Assembly (NCBI GenBank): GCA_038244055.1
Contig: JBBRTW010000257.1
Coordinates: 1 to 9,789 of the forward strand
DNA length: 9,789 nucleotides
DNA from: DASPKW01 sp038244055
GTDB taxonomy: Bacteria > Planctomycetota > Phycisphaerae > Tepidisphaerales > Tepidisphaeraceae
Direction: 5' to 3'
Below the pieces are notes generated by a model that saw nothing but the letters and a program-made list of their open reading frames with translations, ran no database searches and was not told the DNA's origin. Of this stretch, positions 1 to 5,197 are shown piece after piece. A program made the translations under genes and the position numbers. Within the stretch, counting starts at the first letter, position 1. Each line of letters opens with the position of its first letter.

Positions 1-783
1 ATCACCCAGGGCGCGGGCGGCAAGCAGTTCCCCCATCACCGCGGCATTTTCATCGGCTTCAACAAGATCGACGCCGGCGGCAAGAAGTACGACCGCTGGC
101 ACATGACCAAAGGGGAAATCGTCCATCAGAAATTCGAGAATCAGAAGGCAGATGCCGACCAGGCCGCGTTTACCTCCATCACCCACTGGAACGATGAGAA
201 AGGCGAGCCATTCGCCGTCGAGCAGCGCACCATGACCTTCCATCGCGCCCCGGCCCCCGCGCGCCTGGCCATCGATTTCACCTCCACGCTCAAGGCGGTC
301 GTTGCCGACACCATCTTTGGCGGCGATCCCGAACATGCCGGCGTCCAGTACCGCCCGGCCGGCGATATCATCTCCTCCAAAACCAGCTACCTCTACCCCA
401 AGGCCGGCGCAGTCCCCCATAAGGACAAAGACTATCCCTGGGTCGCCGAAACCTACACGCTCCCCCCCGATAAGACCTACAGTGTCATCGAGCTCAATCA
501 CCCCGAGAATCCCAAGAGCACCCTGACCTCCGCCTACCGCGACTATGGCCGGTTCGGTTTCTTCCCCACCTTCACCGTCAAGGCCAACGAATCGCACACG
601 CTCAATTACCGCTTCATCATCGCCGAAGGCGCGATGCCCCCGGTGGATTACATCCAGAAGGCCTGGGATCAGTACACGGGCGCCAAGGAAGCCAGCAAAC
701 TCCCCGAGACCACCGCGCTGCCGGCCGAGGGCGCTGCCAAGACCCCCGGCAAAAAGCCCGATCCAAAAGCTCCGGCAAAATAG
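1..783 (+). CDS. PmoA-family (DUF6807) protein, 3' part only
   Basis: The reading frame is open from base 1 to the TAG at 781-783, so the true start lies upstream of the window. About 260 residues are visible. The N-terminal visible part holds the HHRGIFIGFN segment, which matches the 'PHHRG' signature of proteins annotated as PmoA family (DUF6807) in Planctomycetota and Verrucomicrobiota. Despite the name, the family is not shown to be a methane monooxygenase subunit; members are usually secreted and of unknown biochemical role. The middle is rich in beta-prone aromatic segments (e.g. GRFGFFPTFTVKA). The last 25 or so residues are a Pro/Lys/Ala-rich tail that looks disordered and is probably outside the domain. 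An ATG at 103 is internal to the conserved region and is not the start. Family assignment is by motif recall and fairly confident; function is unknown. Confidence 0.75.
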   Translation: MTQGAGGKQFPHHRGIFIGFNKIDAGGKKYDRWHMTKGEIVHQKFENQKADADQAAFTSITHWNDEKGEPFAVEQRTMTFHRAPAPARLAIDFTSTLKAVVADTIFGGDPEHAGVQYRPAGDIISSKTSYLYPKAGAVPHKDKDYPWVAETYTLPPDKTYSVIELNHPENPKSTLTSAYRDYGRFGFFPTFTVKANESHTLNYRFIIAEGAMPPVDYIQKAWDQYTGAKEASKLPETTALPAEGAAKTPGKKPDPKAPAK

Positions 784-800
784 GGTGGGCACCGCCCACC
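784..800 (+). terminator. Perfect GC-rich hairpin directly after the PmoA-family stop codon
   Basis: GGTGGGC (784-790) and GCCCACC (794-800) are perfect inverted repeats with a 3-nt ACC loop, starting at the first base after the TAG. No T-tract follows, so it is not a classical intrinsic terminator. It could still stop transcription or protect the mRNA 3' end. The word 'TAGGGTGGGCA..GCCCACCA' also resembles, from memory, dispersed intergenic palindromes in planctomycete-like genomes, so it may be a repeat copy rather than a gene-specific element. Confidence 0.45.
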
Positions 801-879
801 ATCCGCGACTGGGCCCCATTCTTCTCGCCCCAATGCACCGGTCATTTGGCGCATCGACCGCCCGCCTCCGCCCATTCCT

Positions 880-896
880 CTGGCACGAACTTTGAT
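880..896 (+). promoter_or_regulatory. Possible sigma-54 (-24/-12) promoter
   Basis: CTGGCACGAACTTTGAT fits the sigma-54 consensus YTGGCACGRNNNTTGCW at every fixed position except one. The -24 GG is at 882-883 and the -12 dinucleotide, at the correct N10 spacing, is GA instead of GC (894-895). Transcription would start near 907, about 120 nt before the small gene at 1029. The -12 C is normally important, so this is a candidate only. No enhancer-binding activator is encoded in the window. Confidence 0.25.
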
Positions 897-922
897 CTTC
901 TCCATGACGTAGCCTCATTTAG

Positions 923-956
923 CCGATGTAACCTGCGTCAGCCGCGCAGGCATCGG
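923..956 (+). promoter_or_regulatory. Strong bulged RNA hairpin in the leader of the small orphan gene
   Basis: CCGATG (923-928) pairs with CATCGG (951-956), and CCTGCG (932-937) pairs with CGCAGG (945-950). The result is 12 base pairs with a single 3-nt TAA bulge on the 5' side and a 7-nt loop (938-944). It sits just downstream of the sigma-54-like element and about 70 nt upstream of the ATG at 1029. It lacks a T-tract. It may be a cis-acting RNA element, an attenuator or a small structured RNA; I do not recognise it as a known riboswitch. Confidence 0.4.
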
Positions 957-1017
957 ATGGATCCTCCGGCCCATTGTCGGTTCCCCGCGAATCGCCAGCC
1001 GCCGGACCAACATACGT

Positions 1018-1022
1018 GGAGG
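1018..1022 (+). promoter_or_regulatory. Shine-Dalgarno site fixing the start of the orphan gene
   Basis: GGAGG ends 6 nt before the ATG at 1029. It is one of the clearest ribosome binding sites in the window and argues for this start over the upstream in-frame ATG at 846, whose extra sequence looks non-coding. Confidence 0.65.
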
Positions 1023-1028
1023 TCGATC

Positions 1029-1355
1029 ATGGCCCGCAAGTCCCTCAGCCGCGTCGAGTCCCGTTCCGGAGTCGATTCGATCAGCATCGACCCGACTCTC
1101 CAATTCGATCCCCAGCGCCTGATGATCGCCATCTCCTACCACGTTCTCGACGAAGGCCTCGCCACCGAGCTTTGCCCCTCCTGTATCACAGCGACACTTC
1201 GCCGCTTCGAAGCCAACGATACACATATCAGCCTGTCAAAAAGTCGCTGGTCCGCCATGAGCAACCCGCAGCGCCTCGAATGGCTCCTCGTCTCCAGCCA
1301 CACCGACACCTACAGCAACGAAGACGGCAAGGCCATGTTCCGCGAGAGCAAGTAA
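1029..1355 (+). CDS. Small hypothetical protein (108 aa) with a CxxC pair
   Basis: I do not recognise this protein. The start is the ATG preceded at good spacing by GGAGG (1018-1022); an upstream in-frame ATG at 846 would read through the hairpins of the leader and gives a low-quality Pro/Arg/His-rich extension. The predicted protein is soluble, with no signal peptide or membrane segment. It opens with a basic Ser/Arg-rich stretch (MARKSLSRVESRSG), then a helical-looking middle (DPQRLMIAISYHVLDEG), a single CPSC pair at about residue 49-52 and a polar C-terminus. One CxxC could bind half a metal site or act in redox chemistry, but nothing proves either. It ends 75 nt before the histidine kinase gene on the same strand and could share its transcript. 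A longer frame-shifted open frame (974-1570) overlaps it but lacks a ribosome binding site. Confidence 0.6.
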   Translation: MARKSLSRVESRSGVDSISIDPTLQFDPQRLMIAISYHVLDEGLATELCPSCITATLRRFEANDTHISLSKSRWSAMSNPQRLEWLLVSSHTDTYSNEDGKAMFRESK

Positions 1356-1398
1356 CAAATGTCAGCGGGGTTCGAGCGTATGAAGAGGTGACCGGCTT

Positions 1399-1415
1399 GG
1401 TACACTGCGAGTACC
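1399..1415 (+). promoter_or_regulatory. Short dyad upstream of the histidine kinase gene
   Basis: GGTAC (1399-1403) and GTACC (1411-1415) form an inverted repeat around a 7-nt spacer, within the 75-nt gap before the kinase ATG. An ACCGGCT word also repeats directly at 1391 and 1413. It could be an operator, but the arms are short and chance is not excluded. I see no clear -35/-10 pair or Shine-Dalgarno in this gap. Confidence 0.2.
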
Positions 1416-1430
1416 GGCTGGGCCGTCACC

Positions 1431-3551
1431 ATGCGCTTCACCATTCTCCTATTCATATTCTGTTTTACACTCGCCGCCACACCGGCCGAGAAGAAGATGC
1501 GCCGCAATCGGGCCAGTCCCGATGCGCCGATCACCTCCGCCGCCGAGGTGCGCGATCTGGACCCCGATGAGGCCGCCCGGCGGATTCCGGTGAAGATTCG
1601 CGGGGTCGTGACTTACGTCGCCACCGCGCCCGCAATCCTCTTTCTTCAGGATGATACCGGCGGGATTTGCGTCATCGGCCCGCGCGAAAAGGAAATGCGG
1701 CTGCAGGTCAAAGTGGGCACGCTGGTTGAAGTCGATGGCGTCACCGCGGCCGGCCGGATGACGCCCTATATCGCCGCCAAGCAGAAGGATCCGCTCCGCA
1801 TCACGGTGCTGGGCGACGGCCCGCTGCCGACGCCCCAGCCGGTCAGTTTGCGGCAGCTCGGCTCGACGGAATTTCATGGTGAGCTGGTCGATGTGTCCGG
1901 CATCATTCGCTCGATCCGCACCGAAAATATCGCCCCCAACGGCGCTACCGAGGCCTTGATCCTTACCCTCGCCTCCGGGCCCGACCGCATCGAGGCGGCC
2001 ATGCTCAACTGGCATGCGGGCACGCCCCTGCCGAACCAGTACATTGGCGCATCGGTTCATGTGCGCGGCGTCTTCAACTCCACGACGCCCGAGCGCCAGC
2101 CGGCCGCGGGGATGAAACTGCTCATTCCGGCCATGAAGGATATCCGCATCGATCAGCCGGGTGGGCCCGCGTTTGAAATGCCTGTTTCATCGATTGCCGC
2201 GCTGCGCGACGCGGATGTGGATCATCCCGCGCCGGTGCGGGCGCGGATCAAGGGGATTCTGACATTGCCCCTTCCCGGCAAGGGGATGTACGTGCAGGCC
2301 GAGGATGGCGGCGTCTGGGTGGATGGCGCGCCGGGCAGTCTGAAGGCGGGGGATAAGCTGGATGTGGTGGGCTTTCCCGCCCTGCGCGGGGCGGCCGTGC
2401 TTCTGGAAGATGCGGTCTGGCGGGTCATGGGGCGTGAGGCGCTCCCCAATGCGCCGCTGCTGACCGCCGAGCAGGCGCTGGAGCCGGCGGTCGATGCCAA
2501 GCTCGTGAAGCTGGAGGCGCTGGTTCTCGAAGTCTCACGCCTGTCCGAAGGGCCGACGATGGTGCTGCAATCGGGCGATCGCGTTTTCCTGGCCCGCATG
2601 GTGGACTCGGCCGCGCTGCCGGCGCTGCGCCCGGAAAGCTGGGTGCGCCTGACCGGCATCTGCCTTCACAATCGCATGCCCGATTCTTCGGCCGGCGGGC
2701 CTATTCCCGTTACGAGCGCATCGGCGCATCCGGGATCGTGTCATTTGCTGCTGGCGTCGCCGGCATCGGTCGATGTGATCCGCGCGCCTTCGTGGTGGAC
2801 CCTCCAGCGCGTGCTGGCGGTGTGCGGGGGGCTGGCATTGATGGCGCTGCTGGCGCTGATCTGGGTGATCGCCCTGCGCGTGCGGGTAGCGCGGCAGACG
2901 GCCACCATCGGCTCGCATCTGGCGCGGGAAACGTTGTATGAAGAGCGCGTCCGCATCGCCCGCGAACTGCACGATTCCCTGGAGCAGGATTTGCTCGGCA
3001 TCTCCATGCAGCTCAACGCAACCGAGAAACTCCTGGTCCATCCCGATCGCGCCCGCGATTCGCTCCATCTGGCCGCCGCCATGGTCCGCCGCAGCCAGGC
3101 CGAAACGCACCGCGCCGTCTGGGACCTGCGCGACAACCGATCCAATGGCGATAACCTGGTCCCCAAGCTCCAGGAGGCGGTTGCCGGAATGACCCCCGCC
3201 GCCGGCACGCAGATCAAGGTGCATGTGATCGGCCAGACCTATCCCCTGGCCGCGCCGATGGAGAATCATCTCTTTCGCGTCGCCCTGGAATCCGTGACCA
3301 ACGCCCTCAAGCATGCCCGGGCGACGCGGATCGAAGTAAACCTGGAGTTCGGGGAGCAGGCGCTGACATTGAGGGTGATGGATGATGGCCGGGGATTCGA
3401 TACCGAGAAAGCGCCGCCGCCGAGCAGTGGGCATTTCGGGCTGTTCGGGATGAAAGAGCGCGCGGAGAAGGTGGGGGGGAAGCTGACGATCGCGAGCGAG
3501 GGTGGAAAGGGGAGTTTGATTTGTCTGGTGGTGCCTGTAGCGCAAGTCTGA
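1431..3551 (+). CDS. Membrane sensor histidine kinase, NarX/DesK type (HisKA_3), duplicated OB-fold-like periplasmic sensor
   Basis: This 706-residue protein should sense a periplasmic signal and phosphorylate a NarL-type regulator. Residues 1-19 form a signal peptide (hydrophobic ILLFIFCFTLAA). Residues about 53-450 look like four beta-rich modules in an A-B-A-B order: A1 from P53 (IRGVVTY, then FLQDDTGGICV), B1 from G150, A2 from P268 (IKGILTL, then YVQAEDGGVWV) and B2 from about A356. One transmembrane helix spans about 460-482, after WW455-456. The HisKA_3 H-box is RELHDSLEQ, with phospho-acceptor H514, followed by a VWDLRDN segment. The HATPase_c domain has its N-box at NALKHA (N624), its G1 box at DDGRGFD (651-657) and its G2 box at FGLFGM (669-674), so all catalytic boxes are intact. 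The likely partner is the regulator at 5198-5830, which is not adjacent. The start is the first ATG giving a signal peptide, though no Shine-Dalgarno is visible. Kinase class is secure; the ligand is unknown. Confidence 0.92.
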   Translation: MRFTILLFIFCFTLAATPAEKKMRRNRASPDAPITSAAEVRDLDPDEAARRIPVKIRGVVTYVATAPAILFLQDDTGGICVIGPREKEMRLQVKVGTLVEVDGVTAAGRMTPYIAAKQKDPLRITVLGDGPLPTPQPVSLRQLGSTEFHGELVDVSGIIRSIRTENIAPNGATEALILTLASGPDRIEAAMLNWHAGTPLPNQYIGASVHVRGVFNSTTPERQPAAGMKLLIPAMKDIRIDQPGGPAFEMPVSSIAALRDADVDHPAPVRARIKGILTLPLPGKGMYVQAEDGGVWVDGAPGSLKAGDKLDVVGFPALRGAAVLLEDAVWRVMGREALPNAPLLTAEQALEPAVDAKLVKLEALVLEVSRLSEGPTMVLQSGDRVFLARMVDSAALPALRPESWVRLTGICLHNRMPDSSAGGPIPVTSASAHPGSCHLLLASPASVDVIRAPSWWTLQRVLAVCGGLALMALLALIWVIALRVRVARQTATIGSHLARETLYEERVRIARELHDSLEQDLLGISMQLNATEKLLVHPDRARDSLHLAAAMVRRSQAETHRAVWDLRDNRSNGDNLVPKLQEAVAGMTPAAGTQIKVHVIGQTYPLAAPMENHLFRVALESVTNALKHARATRIEVNLEFGEQALTLRVMDDGRGFDTEKAPPPSSGHFGLFGMKERAEKVGGKLTIASEGGKGSLICLVVPVAQV

Positions 3552-3587
3552 GAGACCGCGAATGAAGGCGGCTATGCCAGATTATTC

Positions 3588-3730
3588 ACCACGAAAAACA
3601 CGAAATGCACGAAGAGAAATGAGCCAAAGGACTTACAGTCAAAAAGTCGGTAAACGGTGAATTGCACGTTGTGCAAATTACATTTCTACTCTTATCCGGT
3701 CTTCTTCGTGCCCTTCGTGTTTTTCGTGGT
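3588..3730. repeat. Large inverted repeat made of 9-nt CACGAA units, in a convergent intergenic region
   Basis: The left arm (3588-3615) and right arm (3703-3730) are inverted repeats matching at 26 of 28 positions, separated by 87 nt. Each arm is itself a tandem of 9-nt units: CACGAAAAA, CACGAAATG, CACGAAGAG on the left, and TTCGTGCCC, TTCGTGTTT, TTCGTGGTT on the right. A small perfect hairpin (TTGCAC-GTT-GTGCAA, 3662-3676) lies near the centre. An ATTATTC word abuts the left arm (3581-3587) and recurs shortly after the right arm (3739-3745). From memory, ACCACGAAAAACACGAAGG-type words are dispersed in many bacterial genomes. It lies in the 269-nt gap (3552-3820) between convergent genes and could fold as a bidirectional terminator. 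The remainder of the gap holds nothing I can assign. Confidence 0.7.
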
Positions 3731-3820
3731 TCATCTGAATTATTCGGGCTAGGCCGACGCTTCGGACCTATCCCCAATAATCGCCGTGACGCTTTCATGG
3801 TCGAACCAGAAACTCGCCAC

Positions 3821-4057
3821 CTACGCCGCCCGCGACGGCTTCAGCACTTCCACATGCGCCAGATGGAGGTACGAGCAGAATGTCAGCCGCTCGCCATCTG
3901 AAGTGGTTGGATCGGGAAGCGCGAGAACCAACGACTTCGAGGTAACCAACACCATTTCCGGATGCATTACGTTGTAGCTTTCGCCGCTGCTCATGACGAT
4001 GCGGAAGGGTTCGAAAGGCTGTCGTTTAAGGATTTCACGAAAGGTATCGGCTGTCAT
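3821..4057 (-). CDS. Small hypothetical protein (78 aa), conserved-type, planctomycete-like
   Basis: A 78-residue soluble protein with no signal peptide or membrane segment. It starts MTADTFREILKRQPFEPFRI, followed by a beta-rich part (SGESYNVMHPE at 24-34, then MVLVTSKSLVLALPD). From memory this arrangement matches a family of small uncharacterised proteins common in Planctomycetota: a helix, a PFEPFR segment, a 'G..Y.V.HPE' turn, then strands ending in a 'C..LHIA.VE'-type strand. Here that last strand reads CSYLHLAHVEVL. No function is known to me. The start is the only ATG giving the conserved N-terminus; no Shine-Dalgarno is visible. It lies 78 nt downstream of the prepilin-like gene on the same strand, with a hairpin between them, so cotranscription is uncertain. 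Its 3' end faces the kinase gene across the inverted repeat. Confidence 0.7.
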   Translation of the reverse strand: MTADTFREILKRQPFEPFRIVMSSGESYNVMHPEMVLVTSKSLVLALPDPTTSDGERLTFCSYLHLAHVEVLKPSRAA

Positions 4058-4105
4058 GATTTGAATTATGCTGTCGTGGGTTGTAGGTGTCAGGAAATCT
4101 CTCTT

Positions 4106-4127
4106 GGGCAGACAAGAATGTCCGCCC
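4106..4127 (-). terminator. Imperfect hairpin after the prepilin-like gene
   Basis: GGGCAGACA (4106-4114) and TGTCCGCCC (4119-4127) form a 9-bp stem with one A/C mismatch and a 4-nt AGAA loop. On the minus strand it begins 9 nt after the stop of the prepilin-like gene, in the position of a terminator, but no T-tract follows. The 'GGGCAGACA..AATGTC.GCCC' wording resembles, from memory, a dispersed intergenic palindrome family, so it may be a repeat copy that also ends transcription. Confidence 0.4.
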
Positions 4128-4135
4128 CACCGGAC

Positions 4136-5122
4136 TCACGGCGGCAGCAAATACACCGTATCCAGCGCTTCCTTCGTCAGCAGCACCGTTTCCACATGCC
4201 CATCGGCAAAAGCGATGTTCATCCGCTTCGAATGCCGCGCCATGTCGAAATTCTCGACCGAGTCCACGCGCCCATTATTCGAGAATGCATCGCCCAGTGA
4301 GGCCGTGCCCGTGCCCGCCAAACTCGGGCTCCAGCAGATCCAGCCATCGGGGACCATCGAGACGGCCGGCGCCTTGCGCGGCACCGCATCGGTAAAGACC
4401 GCCACTTCGCTGGAGCGGCGGATTCCCGCGAGGTTGCCTTTCAACCGATTGGCCGAATAGCGCGAGTCGTAGTGGTAGCCAAGGACGCCTTCGTTCAGCC
4501 CGTAATCGGAATTGGTGGACCACATCGTCCATGGATTCGGGCCGATCGAGAAGATCACCATGGTCCCCTGGCCGACCACCGTCGTGTCATTGGGGTCGCT
4601 GGTCTTCTTCGGCTTTTCCAGCGAATCGGTATCCGGGCACATGAAACGCTTCCACACCCCATCGCGGGCATTGAGCGCCTGGTCCAGCGCGGTCCAATTC
4701 TCGAAAGGCAGATCGTTTATCCCCAGGTAGGGACCCAGCGCCGCCGGCAGAGGCACCACGACCTGCCCCGCCCCGGGAAAGTCGGCATAGGTATAGCGGC
4801 GGCGCAGCGCATCATTGAGGGACGCCGGGTAATCGCTGGAAATCTTGGTGGGATCGACCGTGAGATACCCGGCCAGCGGGAGAAATCCCCGGTGTTCCTG
4901 GGCGCACATCAAGCTCGCCTGCACCAGGCAGCGCAGATTGGAACTGCACTGCACCAGCCGCGCCTGCCGCCGCGCCCCCCGAATCGACGGCAAAAGCAGG
5001 CCGATAAGGATGGCGATGATGCCTATAACGACAAGCAACTCAACCAGCGTAAACGCCGAGCATCGTGTTCGCCGAACGCGCACCCAGACTCCTTCAGACG
5101 CGGATGTCACCGAATCCTGCAT
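4136..5122 (-). CDS. Prepilin-like type II secretion protein with H-X9-DG C-terminal motif
   Basis: The N-terminus carries a type IV prepilin/pseudopilin signal: a basic leader (VRVRRTRCSA), then FTLVELLVVIGIIAILIGLL. A prepilin peptidase would cut A23|F24; the -1 residue is Ala rather than the usual Gly. Glu is at mature position +5 (E28) and the hydrophobic helix spans about 24-45. The C-terminus has the H-X9-DG motif: H297, then nine residues, then D307-G308 and HVE. This motif defines a large family in Planctomycetota and Verrucomicrobiota, often in many paralogues per genome. The role is unknown; an exported pilin-like surface protein is likely. Coordinates keep the first ATG (328 aa). 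An inner GTG at 5081-5083 with AAGGAG 5 nt upstream would give a 315-residue form with a more typical short leader and is arguably the better start. It is divergent from the response regulator. Confidence 0.88.
   Translation of the reverse strand: MQDSVTSASEGVWVRVRRTRCSAFTLVELLVVIGIIAILIGLLLPSIRGARRQARLVQCSSNLRCLVQASLMCAQEHRGFLPLAGYLTVDPTKISSDYPASLNDALRRRYTYADFPGAGQVVVPLPAALGPYLGINDLPFENWTALDQALNARDGVWKRFMCPDTDSLEKPKKTSDPNDTTVVGQGTMVIFSIGPNPWTMWSTNSDYGLNEGVLGYHYDSRYSANRLKGNLAGIRRSSEVAVFTDAVPRKAPAVSMVPDGWICWSPSLAGTGTASLGDAFSNNGRVDSVENFDMARHSKRMNIAFADGHVETVLLTKEALDTVYLLPP
5089..5094 (-). promoter_or_regulatory. Shine-Dalgarno favouring an internal GTG start of the prepilin-like gene
   Basis: On the minus strand AAGGAG (5094-5089) lies 5 nt before a GTG (5083-5081) in frame with the prepilin-like protein. 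The upstream ATG at 5122-5120 has no comparable site. It may be a chance purine run inside the leader codons. Confidence 0.4.
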
Positions 5123-5124
5123 AC

Positions 5125-5153
5125 ACTCAAACGCCGCGCAGTTAATTTGTCAA
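5125..5153 (-). promoter_or_regulatory. Possible sigma-70-type promoter for the prepilin-like gene
   Basis: On the minus strand a perfect TTGACA (5153-5148) is followed after 17 nt by TTGAGT (5130-5125), a weak match to TATAAT (3 of 6). Transcription would start around the annotated ATG, which fits the inner GTG start better. The -35 overlaps the edge of the dyad at 5151-5173, which could therefore act as an operator. Confidence 0.25.
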
Positions 5154-5173
5154 TCGAGAAGATGCCTCGATTG
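5151..5173. promoter_or_regulatory. Perfect 8-bp dyad in the divergent spacer
   Basis: CAATCGAG (5151-5158) and CTCGATTG (5166-5173) are perfect inverted repeats around a 7-nt spacer, 25 nt before the response-regulator ATG and 29 nt from the prepilin-like ATG. Downstream on the plus strand is TCTTTTA. Since no plus-strand gene ends here, an operator for the divergent pair, or a 5'-leader hairpin of the regulator mRNA, is more likely than a terminator. Confidence 0.45.
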
Positions 5174-5197
5174 GTCTTTTAGGATACCCTCTATTTC

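Noticed and set aside
974..1570. 198-codon plus-strand open frame overlapping the orphan gene and the kinase start
   Set aside because: No ribosome binding site, Arg/Pro/His-rich composition, and it conflicts with two better supported genes.
2535..3545. 336-codon open frame antisense to the histidine kinase
   Set aside because: It overlaps the conserved H, N and G boxes on the other strand, and its product is His/Gln/Arg-rich shadow sequence.
3746..3820. Open stretch of 23 codons in frame after the TAG of the small minus-strand gene, suggesting read-through or a nonsense mutation
   Set aside because: The small protein already ends with the usual final strand of its family, and the extra codons show no recognisable similarity; 23 open codons are expected by chance.
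4472..5182. 236-codon plus-strand open frame opposite the pseudopilin-like gene
   Set aside because: The minus strand has a clear prepilin signal and H-X9-DG motif; the plus-strand product is shadow-like.
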